NCBI GenBank assembly: GCA_009760855.2
Contig: WPIO01000007.1
Span: 10,480,001 to 10,544,000 of the forward strand
Length of the DNA: 64,000 nt
Reading direction: 5' to 3'
Origin: Cristatella mucedo
Lineage: Eukaryota; Bryozoa; Phylactolaemata; Cristatellidae
Positions 47,823-59,300 of this stretch are shown in pieces (the stretch's first letter is position 1; each line of letters starts with the position of its first letter). Under the pieces are notes generated by a model that did not search any database, had not been told where the DNA came from, and worked only from the letters and a program-made list of their open reading frames with translations. Both the position numbers and the translations under genes were made by a program.

Positions 47823-49263
47823 CACTTTGGACTATGACACCTAGATTTCGTGAAGACTCAACAAGAGATATGCTGGCTGGGCCGATTTTAAATCTTAGCC
47901 TTTCCAACTTGTAAATAACACTTGGTTTGCCCGTAACTAGTAAGTTAGTTTGATCATAATTTAGTTTCAAAAAAATTGCTGCCATTCATGTGGGGATGTC
48001 ATCAATACATGCAGAAAGGGAGTTGAGAGAAATTGAGGTGCTCGAAGGCTGGGAGGGATCAAAGCAAAGGTACGACTGAGTGTCATCCGCATAGAAGTGA
48101 AAGCCTAGATTACGCATGGTAATCACGTTGGCAAGCGAGAGATTATAAGCCGTAAAAAGAAGAGGACCGAACACAGAGCCCTGAGGTACTCCATATTTCA
48201 GAGGTGCCTCGGATGATCTTTGCCCATTCACATCAACACACTGAAGTCTCCCACTGAGATCGGACCTGAACCATTGCAGATGAGACTGTGATGCCCAGGC
48301 GAGATGAGAGGCACTCTAGAAGAAATTGGTGATCGATAGTATCAAAAGCCGATAGATCAAGCAAAACAAGCAGAGATACTCTACATGTAACTACATTTCT
48401 AAGTAGGTCGTCGTACATTCGAAGCAATGCTGACTCTTTGGAGTGATTAGCTCTAAAGCCAGACTGGAACGTACTGGCAAGGTTTGAAGTTTCAATATAT
48501 GAGTTCAGCTGGTCTGCCGCGACTTATTCCAGTGTCCTCACTTTGGAACATGACACCTAGATTTCGAGCTGATTCAACAGGAGATATGCTGGCAGAGCCA
48601 ATTTTTAGCGTCAGCCTTTCCAATATCTGAATCACATTTGGTTTTACCCATCACTAGTAGCTTAGTTTTATCATCACTTAATTTTAAAAAAAACTTGCTG
48701 CCATTCATATGTGGATGCCATCAATACATGCAGCAAGGGAGTTGAAAGAATTTGACGTGCTCGAAGGCTGGGAAGGATCAAAGCAAAGGTACAACTGAGT
48801 ATCGTCCGCATAGAAGTGAAAGCCTAGATTGTGCTTGGCAATCACATCGGCAAGAGGGAGAGCATAAATCGTGAGAATAAGCGGACCTAGCACGTTGCCC
48901 TGAGGACCCCATATTTCAGAAGTACCTCGGATGATCTTTGTCCATTCCCACGTCAATGCTTTGGAGTCTCCCACTGAGATAGGACCTAATCCGTTGCAGA
49001 GCAGTGATAGTGCTGCCCACGCGAGATGAGAGGTGCTCAAGAACAACTTGGTGATCGATAGTATCAAAAGCTGCCGAAAGATCAAGAAAAACAATCAGAG
49101 ATACTCTACCCGTATCTACATTCCTAAGTAGGTCGTTGTACATCCGAAGCAATACTGACTCTGTGGACTGATTAGCTCTAAAGCCAGACTGGAACGTACT
49201 GGCAAGGTTTGAAGTTTCAATATATGAGTTCAGCTGGTCTGCCGCGACTTATTCCAGTGTCCT
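47823..49263. repeat. About 720-bp tandem duplication of the L2-A RT core
   Basis: Unit A (47823-48538) and unit B (48539-49263) both run from CACTTTGG...GACACCTAGATTTCG to ATTCCAGTGTCCT and include RT motif A and the ADD motif. They differ at many positions except the last 95 bp, which are identical (48444-48538 and 49169-49263). Confidence 0.9.
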
Positions 49264-51734
49264 TGATAGGAATGGTAGAAGGGAGACAGGGTTGTAGTTG
49301 CTCAAGTTCTCTTGGTCTAGTGTCGATTTCTTGAGAAGTGGCCTGACTACAGCTTTTTTGAAAGGTGCTGGGACATGACCTGAGGCTAGTGACATATTAA
49401 TGATGTTAGTTATGCATGGCAGCATCAGATCAATGCAACGTAGGGACAGGACCGTGGGAATAGGGTCCAAAGGACTTATTGTCTTCTTTGATTGGGACAT
49501 GAACTTCAGGACGAGATCACTAGTGACCTGCTTGAACGTAGACATTCAGGTGCCGCAAGGAATCGAGGTACAGCATTCTAGGAAGGATGTTGCTATCGCA
49601 GGGATGGGATGGATTCCCTGATCTTGTCTATCTTCTGGACGAAGAATCGAGAGGTGTGATCAGCTAGATCATCACAGGGATCATCAGGTATGGAGGTAAC
49701 CTGAGAGCGGTGGAGGAGATGGTTGATCGTCGACATCAGCATTTTTGGATTGTGCAGCTGTGATTCAAAAATTTTTTTTATAGAAGCTAGACTTGGCCTA
49801 TGGTCGCATCAATTGTTACGACCTACAGTAATTCTTGCATGCCTGTCGATGGACACAGTCATTCCTGATCTTGTGTATGCTTTTTTCAAGCTTGTGCTTA
49901 GTCGACCTAGCTAGTTTAATGTCTGTGGTAAACCACAGGCTGTCTGGGTGGGGGCGCACAATGAGCTTAGTGAGAGGTGCAAACTCGTCGAGCGTGGCAG
50001 CTAGTGTCGTGTTGTAGCTATCTACCAATGATGGCAGATTGGAGGGCGGACTGAGCAGCAGAGGCGAGGCAGATATTCTCGCACGGACAGCATCGATGTC
50101 AAGGGTCTTGAGGTTTCGCGATTCACAAGAAATTTTAGAGGTCGAGGAGGCAGGCACACACTGTAGACTGAATCAGATCTGCATGTTGTCAGATAAGCAG
50201 GATTTGGTAATAATTGGTTATGAAAAGTGCAGTTGTATGAAAAGATTTGGTCGAGTGTGTGACCGTTGATGTGAGTAGGGCCATGCACAAGAGCCACAAG
50301 AGACAATCATTCATTCAATGCATGCAATTCAGTACTGAAGGCGTCAGATAAGTTATCAAAGTGAAGGTTGAAATCCACCAGAACAAGTAAGAATTTATTT
50401 CGTGCACACAGAATAAAAATGAGCTCTGAGAAATCTGAGAAAAAGAATAATTTGGTACCTGATAGGAGATGGAGTATTGCCACCATCGGTAGCTTGTGTT
50501 TGGGTGAAATCAAGACAGCCGATTCAAAAGACAGCTTCAAGGGTACTGCAAATGATTTGAAGTTGAATTTCGAGCGCACGATAACACTAACTCCACCTCC
50601 AGTTTTGATCGATCTAGCGATGTGAAAGAATGAGAAACCAGTCGGGGTACCGTCTTTAATTGTTGGACAAATTACCAATTTTAGCCAAGTTTCAGTTAGA
50701 GCGAGCAAGTCGAGACCATTTTCTGAAATAAGGTTGCTTTTTGCTAGAGGTTTATTGCACATTGAGCGAGGACTCCAAAGGCCAGCGTTAAGTCAGGTCG
50801 TTGGAGGTATAACAGGCATGATGACCACAATGCTCAAGATTCACAGTGACGCATGTGGGAGAGCGTGCTGAGCGGTTCGAGACAATGCTAGGAATACCAA
50901 ACGGGCGCGTACTCAGCTCGCAGTTACCGCTTAACGAGCGGTGTCTAAGCTGGCGGTTCCGGCCACCACGGCTTCTCCGGGGTGCTTTTCCTTTATTAAT
51001 GCACAATTCACGAATCTTAGCAACAGCATGAATATTTAGCAACTCATTTGATCTACGACGACGAAGCGATAACGGCTGCTGTCAATCATAGCTAGCATGC
51101 AGGTTACTAGCCGCCGGCGTAGCTAAGGCAGCCACCGGCGTGGAAGACCCAGCCGCCTGAAGCGATAAGCGTTTAGATATCCATAAGCACGTAATTTCTT
51201 ACGTGCTACGGTCAAATTACAATCAGAATAAATTTAAACATGTCTCAGCTGTATCGTTTCCGTAGACGATGTTCGCAAGAACTTCGGTTTTCGGAAGAAT
51301 TCTGCAACGAACAGCGAACGCACATGAGAGCGCTCTGTGTCGGGAGACGTAGCTCTGCCGGTCCTAGATTGTAGAACTCACCCACAATTCTTACGCAACG
51401 ACATCTATTCTTCTGCTTTGACTATGGCTTATCCTTTTCAACGGTCCTGAGCTGCTACTTCCATGCCACTTACTACCTCAACTGCTCTCCTGACTCTACT
51501 ATGCTTCCCACTTTCTCTTTGTTGCGTGAAATTAAGTCTGTCGGCTACCAAATGCGTACTGAAAGCCGCTTAGGCTGTTAGTGCGCTATACAAAATAATC
51601 CTGCGTAACACCCTCACAGTATTTGCGGCTTTGTGGGGTTGCAGACGGAGATACATTGCATGATATTTTTGTCAATTATAATTATCAAAACTCTAGAGTA
51701 GATCATTCTACCCGCGGCGTTCGTCTACCCAGCC

Positions 51735-51960
51735 GTCCCGAACAGCTACTTTCATGTTACTCACTACCTCAACTGCTCTCCTGACTCTGCTATGCTTCCC
51801 ACTTTCACTTTGTTGCGTGAGATGAAGTCTGTTAGCTACCGAATGCGTACCGAAAGCCGCTTAGGCTGTGAGTGCGCTATACAAAACTCTCCTGTGTAAC
51901 ACCCACATAGCCTTTGTGGCTTTGTGGAGTTACAGACGGAGATGCATACAAACATTGCTT
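51735..51960 (+). mobile_element. L2-B LINE 3' end, second adjacent copy
   Basis: Repeats the L2-B 3' part from GAACAGCTACTTTCATGTTA to CTCCTGTGTAACACCCACA, directly downstream of the split L2-B. Separated from it by about 75 bp of other sequence. Confidence 0.75.
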
Positions 51961-54037
51961 CTATACCCGACGACTGCCGACCTTCACTGCAGACTTTCCT
52001 TCACCGACTGCCGACCTTCACCCATTGCCTATGACCGCGCTCCTTGATTCGAGTGCCGAGATCCGACGGCGCTCGCTGCCGTCGACCTGCGCCGTCGGAG
52101 AGCCCGACGCGACGCTCTCGCTTGTCAGCGAGCGCCGCCATCATCGTCGTCCTCCTCCTCCTCCGCGGCACGCTTTGCACGCTCTTAGTGAGCGCGAGCT
52201 CCGGGCCGAAGCTCGACCGCTCGACCGCGCGAGCACTCGTTCGAGAGGAGCCAGGACGTGCCCCTAGCGCCGACGACGCGGCGCGTCGTCGGCGCAGCTG
52301 CTTATATTGCAGAGGCTCAGCTGCGTGCCGCCTGCTCGTCTCCTCCGACTGCCACAGCCGCGTGGACGGGCGGGCTGTTGTGCTGAAAGGCCGGAGAAAT
52401 CGCTTGGCGCCGATCCGTACGATCGGGGCGTGGCCGTACGGCTCGACGATCGGTCACCAGGGCGTTCCCGTCTGCACCGCTAGAAATCGTGCCGACAACG
52501 AGCGCGAATTTACTGCCATCTCTCGGGCGCTCTATCGCTAGTAGTTTTATTTTTCCTCCTCCAGGCTAAAGAAAGAAGAGTCTGGCCGTCGCTGCCGCCG
52601 CGTCATCGTGGTGGCGGCGGCGGCGGCGGCCACAGTGGCAATAGTCGCAGAATTGTTGCTGCCCGGCTTGGCGCCAGATACATCATCCTCTGTCGACCGA
52701 CAGTAAATCAACGCTTTCTTCCTTTTATTCTCACGGTCTGGCCCGAAAAGATAAGTGGCTACTAATTCTAGTCGGCTCGTGCTAATCCCAGACGACGAGC
52801 AGCCTGCCAGTCGCACATGCCAGCGTCAGAAATAAAGCAGCTTTCGAAATAAAAGTTGTCAATCAGTCTGCCGACAAGCGCCTTGCCCTGCTTTTATTCC
52901 CTGCAGTGGCGGCGGCGGCGGGAATCCGCGAATCGAGAAAAATGAGTAACGGGCTCGCCGCTACGGCGGCGGCGGATTGCGGCATTAAGTGGCGAAATGT
53001 CAGTCCCTACTCAAAAGCCAGTAGGGCTGCACAGTACTGTGGAGGCGGTCAGACGGGTAGACAGCCGGGAATTCGGCGTGCGCGCGGAATTTCCGCTCCG
53101 ACCAATGGTGGAGAGGCGATAGCGCAAGCATTCCGACGTAGGACAGCCAGGGGAAGCGAGTGTGCGCTCGCGTTCTTGATCCCGATCGCAGCGCAGCGCA
53201 GCGAGAGCGCTCTGCGTGGCGAAGCTCATTCGTCTCACCCAGCAGCGCACCGGATGCGCGCGCCTCTTCCAGGGCTCCAGTCGCGAGAGCGCGGGTGGTG
53301 GTTGGCCGACCTGTCGTTGATCGGTTCGTCTTTTTTCTCTCCGGTGTCTCTCGGAGCTCGCGAAATTGTCGGCTGCCGCCCGAGGGCAGGGTACGCTTAC
53401 TCCACCGTCATCGGGTTCCCGGTCACTCCAGCAGCTGCTCCACTCCCGCAAACCCGTGGCGCCGACTTCCGCTCGACGCTGGGCACCGCCACACCCCAGG
53501 CTCGTCATGGCCGCGCTTTCGCAGCTCTGTCGACGATCGGGGTACTGATCGATCAGCCTGATTCCGCACGGCCGGCTCTCAAACCGTGCTCGCGATTTCA
53601 TTTCACGCGATTCGGGGCAGTTATAATGCGCTGCCGTCGCCTGATTAGCGCACTTACAGCGGGCTCATCGCGGTGCGCCACCGTCGCCTCAGTCGCCAGT
53701 GCCACCGCCGGCGGTCGCACTCTCGTCGGTGGCTTCGATTTGTAAAGCGATCGAGCGAACGCTGATTAACGGCTGTCCAGGCTATGACCTTGGACTTTTG
53801 CTAATCTCTCGACTCTTGCAAATCTCACCTCCACCCTCCAGCATCAACAGCCTTCACCCAGCCTCGGTGAAAGCTTCAGCTTAAGGCGAAAGGAGTGCGG
53901 GCACGACTCGTGGCTAGACAGGCGGTCGACCATGCGATTGTCCAGTTGAAACGCTGGCCTGCCAAATCGGTTTGATTGCGACATCGCTAGATACCGTTAG
54001 CGGTTCGCACAACCACAGTAATTAATAAAAAAAAAAT
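51961..54037. other. GC-rich DNA, no supported gene
   Basis: CpG-rich with a GGC-type trinucleotide run (52605-52630) and overlapping ORFs up to 279 aa on both strands. I found no domain, conserved cysteine pattern or exon with good splice sites. A tandem run around GACTGCCGACCTTCAC lies at 51969-52022. Confidence 0.4.
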
Positions 54038-54175
54038 AATTCATTTGTATAGCCTCCTAAGAGAACTAAATCTCTATTTAGGCGCTTCACATATGCCTCA
54101 GGGCTCGAGCCCAGGACCTCAGCCAGACCTTAGTCGGGGCGAGCACCTTAACCGCTGGACCAACCCAGCTCGACA
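54038..54175 (-). mobile_element. SINE-B copy, well preserved
   Basis: From the 5' end: GAGCTGGGTTGGTCCAGCGG, B-box GGGCTCGAGCCC near 54102, hairpin (GAAGCGCCTAAATAGAGATT, TTAGTTCTCTTAGGAGGC) and CTATACAAATGAATTAT tail. Good reference copy for the family. Confidence 0.87.
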
Positions 54176-54784
54176 CATTAGGAACCGGATATGTCGGTTA
54201 TTCTGTCGAGTTTGTGCGGACCAAAAAGCAATCTGGAGTGATGGTCGTGGAGCTGTTCGCTACTACTAGTGGCTGTTCACATGTGCAACCCTGCGGCCTT
54301 TGGAAGATGCCGCTCAAGGTTAAGGGCGTCGATATCGTTACTGTCAGTGTGCGAGAGTTCTCGATTGCTGCCGCCGCGCTCTGACACGGTCGGCACTTGG
54401 ATGCGCTTAGCGATGCAGCATCTGCGACTCGCCAGCCCTTCTCCAAGGCTTCGGCTCTCCGACTAACTGTGTCGCGTCTGCAAGCGCTAGTGCCATTATT
54501 CAGGCTGCGCTTGTGGGGCGGACTTTAGTTCAGGAGATGCCACGGCGAGTTCGCAACGCTATTGCACGCACACGTGCTCGGACACGCACGTTCTCGTAGG
54601 TTCGCTCGAGAGCGTGCGTGCGTGCGTGCGCGCCTCTGGCGCTGGAGTCCATTCGCATGCGGCGCTTACGTGAGCCCGTGCCCACCGACCTACATTGGAT
54701 AGCACACGCGTGCGCACACTCGCACCAGTGCCCGTGGACTTTTTCCGTGCGTTCGCGAGCTGGCTCTCTCAAGCCCGCAGTAAA
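54176..54784. other. GC-rich intergenic, nothing recognised
   Basis: Contains CGTG-rich sequence (54600-54630) but no supported gene. Confidence 0.4.
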
Positions 54785-54958
54785 AAAAATACTAGCTGAT
54801 TTAACAGCCTCTTTTTGTATTGCGACAGAAGAGCCCTTACGGCTATCGCCACCGCTTGCAGTGGCGATAAAGGATCGCCCACCACTGGATTCGAACTCAC
54901 GACCTCGGGACCGAGGTCGTGAAAAGCAACCGCCTTACCTAGTGAGCCATTGTGCTCA
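54785..54958 (-). mobile_element. SINE-A copy, well preserved
   Basis: On the minus strand: A-box TGGCTCACTAGGTAAGG near 54948-54932, B-box GAGTTCGAATCC near 54898-54887, body hairpin GGCGATCCTTTATCGCC, then GGCTCTTCTGTCGCAATACA and AGAGGCTGTTAAATCAGCTA. Ends in a T run (A run on the plus strand). Confidence 0.87.
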
Positions 54959-55584
54959 TGCACTCACTCGCTGTTTGTGCGTGCACTTGCGCACCCACAA
55001 ACACGCGCGCGCATGCCAGCATCTGCACCATAGCAAATACACCGACGCGCACACAGAAGCAGGTGCGTCGGCAGATAAACAAATTTGCACGCATGCCCGA
55101 AAAACCTCGCGTCGTGAATTCCATGGTCTGACTGGTCACTGGAGGGAGCGTCCGACGATCCAAGCATTTAATGGTCTATACATCCCGGTGAATTAAGCGC
55201 ACTCTGCACAAACGCCATTCTGGCTGTGCGAAGCGCAGCCGGACCGCGCCGCGACATGCCTCGGGCTTTTCGCGTCAGGGAGCTGACGTCAAACTCGCTC
55301 TGCGGCCGAGCGTCGCCGTCGCTGTTGACGAGCAATGCTGACTCGCTGACGTGAGCGGCTCCTTTCTTAAGCCCGCCGCCATAAGTGCGGAGCTGTGGAA
55401 GCGACTCGCCAAGACGAGGCTCGGGTACCGCGCCTCTTCCTGCCGTTCGAAGAGAGCCGGCGCTGAGAGTGGAGCTGTCTCCCATTCTATAGCGACCAAT
55501 TCGGGGTTCTCTTCCCTATAGTCAGATGTGCCTAGCTTCAGCTTGGTAACATTGACGAAATTCAGCCCTGATTAGTCAGGGGTA
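54959..55584. other. Intergenic, nothing recognised
   Basis: Alternating CA/CG-rich and GC-rich sequence; the ORFs have no domain. Confidence 0.4.
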
Positions 55585-56165
55585 GTACATCCATGCCGGT
55601 CCACGCATTTTTGACATCCCGTCTTGACTTCTGCAGCTCGCTAAACTCACGACTTCCGAACTGTGCAATGAAGTGCTTTCAGTTGATGCGAAACCCCACT
55701 ACCAGCTCCCAATTAAGCCCCGTTATGATTTCAAGGATTTATCACTTACTTTTAGGTCCTTTAATTCTCTGGCTCCAACCTTCCTATCAGAACTATTCTC
55801 CCACCAGGCTAGACACCGAGTCACCTCCGTTTTCTGAATCAAATCGTTTAGCTCCACCACGTACGATCCTTAAATCCTTTGGAGACCTCGCCTCAAGTTT
55901 GTATGCTCCAAAAGCCTGTAACTCACTCCCGACTCACGTCACGACGTCCTCTGAGACTTGACGACATGTAAAGAGAAGCTAAAACGTACCCCATTCCTAC
56001 AGTATTTGCTGGGTCCATGCAAATTATTCGTCGCGTGCTCATTCCAACTGACACTGTGCGTATTATCACTAATCAATTGAAATATTCTCCTTACAGCATA
56101 TTACAGTGGCTAGATAGAGATCTAGTACTCTTTGGGCGCTACGAAAATTTCTTATTAGGATAACT
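55585..56165 (+). mobile_element. L2-A LINE 3' end
   Basis: Thumb region (FLTSRLDFCSSLNSRLPNC), C-terminal signature FGDLASSLYAPKACNSLP near 55878-55930, short 3' UTR and an eroded hairpin (GTGGCTAGATAGAGATCTAG, TTTGGGCGCT). No ATT tail remains. Confidence 0.75.
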
Positions 56166-56929
56166 CTTAAACGATGCAATGCGCGAGGCTCACTACAGAT
56201 ACATCCAACTTGTAGCTAAACGGCGGTCAATAGTTCATCGATAAGCAAGCACGAACAGTAGTCTGCCAGGCGGTTAAGACGTTCCCGAGAGCGTCTCGCC
56301 GCGGCGAGATTCGATGTCGACCGTTTGAGGTTGGCTATATCTATGCGGGTCACTCGCAGACCTGCTGGATGTAAAGCTCTTCGGATCCCATCGCTCCTCC
56401 GTCGTGGCAGTCGTCTCCGGCTGTACCGAGCTTCACTGTACGCTGTATGTTGGGCGCTCGTACGCCTGCGACAGACGAGCGAGGCTCGCTGTGCTAAGTC
56501 CCTTTGGGCAGATGGCCGGCATTGTCTGAGGAAGCTGGGCTACCGCGCGTCGCCGTCAGACGGACAACAACGAGGACGTTCACCAGAGGGCAGCAGCAGA
56601 CCACAGCGTCATGAAGTAGCCGTGCTACGCAAAAGAGTATCAGGCGCAAACGCGAACAGCAGCTGCCCTTATATCTATGGTTGGCGCTCTTTCGCAGCAC
56701 CCAGCGCTGCCTCGACGCTCTCTGCCTGCCACACATCAATCGAAGGTTCCCCCGGAAGCTCTGCGTCACTGACGAGATTGCTGACAGCCCCGCAGTGTGG
56801 AGGAAATTCTCCTCAGGGGAGCGTGACCGCGCCGTCGTTTGGCAAGCCACCATATCGCGCCCGAGGAGGACGTTACAACGCCTGCGACGCAGTAAACGCT
56901 GTGTAAAAAATGATGAACGTACGATACTG
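56166..56929. other. GC-rich intergenic, nothing recognised
   Basis: ORFs on both strands (up to 193 aa) overlap and show no domain. Confidence 0.4.
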
Positions 56930-57600
56930 TCATACAATGAAATGTGCTTCCGTCTGTAGTTCCGCAAAGCTAGGACTAAATGGCATAGCCTAAGCAGCTT
57001 ACGATGTGCAAGCGGAGGCCAGCGCACTTTATCTAAACAAACAAAAGAGAGAAAGTGAGAAGCATAGCTGAGTCGGAGGCAGTCAAGGAAGTGAGTGGCA
57101 TGGAAGTAGCAGCTCGGGGCGGCTGGAAAAGATGCGCTACAGTTAGCAGCAGGAGAGTAGATGCCGTTATATAAGCCGAGCGGAAACGAGTTCCACAATC
57201 CATGACCAGCTGAGTGAAAGACTGTCGCCAGTATTCTTTATGTGAATGAAATGAACAGCCAACGTATAGTCCGCAGAGGACCTCAGGGCACGAGGACGCT
57301 TACACTGGTGCATCGATTCAGATTGGTATGAAGAAGCAAAGCGCGGCTGTAGATCGACCGAGCCAATGGCAGCTCCTTCAGCCAAGGAGACACCTGGCTG
57401 AATCTCTGGAATTTGCTGACTAGTCTTGCAGCCCTATTAATCACCAGCCGAGGAGGCTTAATGTCTTTTTTTTCGGTAGCCCGGCCAAAACGGAATAGCA
57501 GTAGTCGAGTCTGGACAGAACCAGGGACTAGTAAGGTCATCCGCCAGCTAGTGCGGTAGACGGTCCCTTATCTTAGAAAAGGATCAAACGTTATAGGCAG
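56930..57600 (-). mobile_element. L2-B LINE 3' half of RT and 3' UTR
   Basis: Minus strand: INRAARLVSKFQRFSQVSPWLKELP-like thumb near 57450-57360 (compare MNMAARLVFKSQRFEHVSPL in the 44-kb copy), then the C-terminal region and an L2-B 3' UTR ending near 56930. Confidence 0.78.
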
Positions 57601-59300
57601 CCTTGGAAGCGGCCTTCTTTAAACTGAGAGTCTCGGCCGACGCGACCTTAGCAGAGAGTCCCTTACCGCGCATTTGTAAACGCTTGATCGGTAGGGCGCC
57701 GTTAGCCGTTCCAGCCAATGAAACGCCGACTAGAAATGTGAGCGCCGTAGGCGGCTCGCCATTCGGCGAACCTGCCGCGGCCTTCTCTGCCGTCGCGACT
57801 TGAGGCCATCTTTTCCTCCTCTGTGACCGTTGTCTCCTCTGCCTCAGACATTTCGGGCGGGCGTGCGCCTTTGGACTTCTCCTCTCATTGTCGCAGCGGT
57901 CGTCGTCGGTTCCATCGTCGATGCAGCTCGTCCAGTCTTGGCGGTCCTCCCAAAGCGGCACCGCCCGCCCGCCTGCCCGCCCACCCGAGTCTCGTATCTG
58001 TCACAGCAGTCGGTCCCAAAAGCTCTCGGCGGCTCTCGATCTCCCGGTATCAGCTGCATGTGCCACCGCCGCCATTGAACGGGCACATCGAGTCGCAGCC
58101 GCTGGACCTGAGGCAGCCACCTCGGGGCCGGTTGCCAGCTCTATCCGTCCTACTCGGGCACTTCCAAAGTGCAGCAACTGAGTCTTTATTTACCACGTCT
58201 TCGTACGTCGGATCGCTCACGTTGCGGGCGGGCGGACGGGAGGGGGGAGGCGGGGCCAAACTAAAGTTCTAAGCGCAGCACGCCTCCAGCCGCTCACCTC
58301 GAGGAGCACGAGGAGCTCGAACCGTTTTCCTTCTGCTCGTGTGCGAGTACCTGTCGATGCTTCCGCCGCCGAGTACCTCCGCGCACCTGAGAGTCTACCC
58401 ACGGCAGCGTCGCACTCGCCGTCGGTTCTTTCTGCTGTGCGAATTTTCTCTCGTCGCCGATAAGAAACCCCGGTGCAATGCGTGTTTTTGCTCTCGCATT
58501 GACTACGACCGAGGTATTCGCGATCGCCGCGGTAGACGGGCTGGCTGCTCGTAACTCAGCTGCTGATGTCCCGCTGCCGCTCGCTCACACCGAGTGGCCG
58601 TAACGTTAGATACGCTGAACTTCTCGCGAGCTAAGCCACCCAGGCGCGAGAGCCGCATCCCGGGCGCGCTCATCATCCGCGCGATTGCGTTTTTCTGCTC
58701 GCCAGCTCGGCTATCCGATGTCACCTACGGGTCACTTTCGCTAAGTTGCGGCTGACCGTAGCTTGATCAGAGAGTTCTTCTGGCAGCTCGAAAGTGTCCG
58801 CGACCGATCGCCACAGCCTCCGTTCGTAAACGAGTAGCTGAGCATATCGCGATTGCGTGTTTCGGGAGGGGGTTGTGCGGAGCCGCTGTAAGCCTGAGCC
58901 GGCGGCTCCGCTACTAGCTGTTTCCTCGGCTCGCGATCGCTCGTGGTTACAGAGTGGGGTCCGTAGGCGTGTCTTGCCTGGGTGTTTGCGAGGAGTTCGT
59001 GCTGCTGGGGTAGGAAACTGACTAGACGAGCAGTGACAATGTGCGCGTGCGAATAAAGTCCAGTGAAGTCCTCTCTATGCGTTTTCTCTAGGTCCAGTTC
59101 GCCCCGCGCGAACTCACGACCCCTCAGTAACGGTAAGTGGGTTAGCGCCAGAAATGCTGCAGGCGAGGCGAGGCGACCGGCTTATTGCGCATACAATCGA
59201 ATTCGGCAGTTGGCATTGCCGCTTGGCCAGCGTGGCGGTGCGCCTCCTCCGCCGAGCGTTCGGCGTTACAATGGCATCGAGTCTTGAGGAGACTAGGTCG
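57601..59300. other. GC-rich block, possible promoter or exon, no gene proven
   Basis: CpG-dense 1.7 kb. A minus-strand ORF (57961-57584) contains AEKAAAGSPNGEPPTALTF and ends in lysine/alanine-rich KKAASKAAYNV, but I could not match it to a family. On the plus strand 59092-59132 is flanked by TTTTCTCTAG and GTAAGT, the best isolated splice-site pair outside fst, and could be a small exon. Neither is strong enough to call. Confidence 0.3.

Larger units (their letters stand above)
46894..51350 (-). mobile_element. Complete-length, decayed L2-A LINE
   Basis: Minus strand, 4457 bp. After a 5' leader comes a short basic N-terminal region (KAPRRSRGGRNRQLRHR, near 50975). The AP endonuclease follows (LDLLALTETWL near 50700, HGPTHINGHTLDQIF near 50275), then the pre-RT block (SPLDPIPTVLSL, PVSLLPFLSRTLE, 49480-49250). 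The RT motifs FLDLSAAFDTIDH (about 49090), GPLILTIYALPLADVI and FYADDTQLYL (about 48810) come next, then the thumb, C-terminus, 3' UTR, hairpin and TTATTATT tail. Several frameshifts and stops make it inactive. The RT segment is duplicated (47823-49263) and so is a 144-bp 3' segment (47101-47388); without these the element would be about 3.6 kb. There is no room for a separate ORF1, as expected for many L2 elements. Confidence 0.88.
46170..51660 (+). mobile_element. L2-B LINE, split in two by a complete L2-A
   Basis: The left piece (46170-46893) has the RT from the ADDTQ region through INMAARLVFKSQRIEHV and LTHKVRHGLAPPYLAELLHQ. The right piece (51351-51660) resumes at GCTCTGCCGGTCCTAGATTG and runs through ACAATTCTTACGCAACGAC to the 3' UTR. 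Joining the pieces restores L2-B order exactly as in the copy at 43.6-45.1 kb. Both pieces contain stops. Confidence 0.85.

Noticed and set aside
52906-53745. 279-aa plus-strand ORF
   Set aside because: Longest non-repeat ORF in the window, but arginine/alanine-rich without domain, with a 196-aa ORF opposite to it. Lack of splice sites and of conservation signals argues against a gene.
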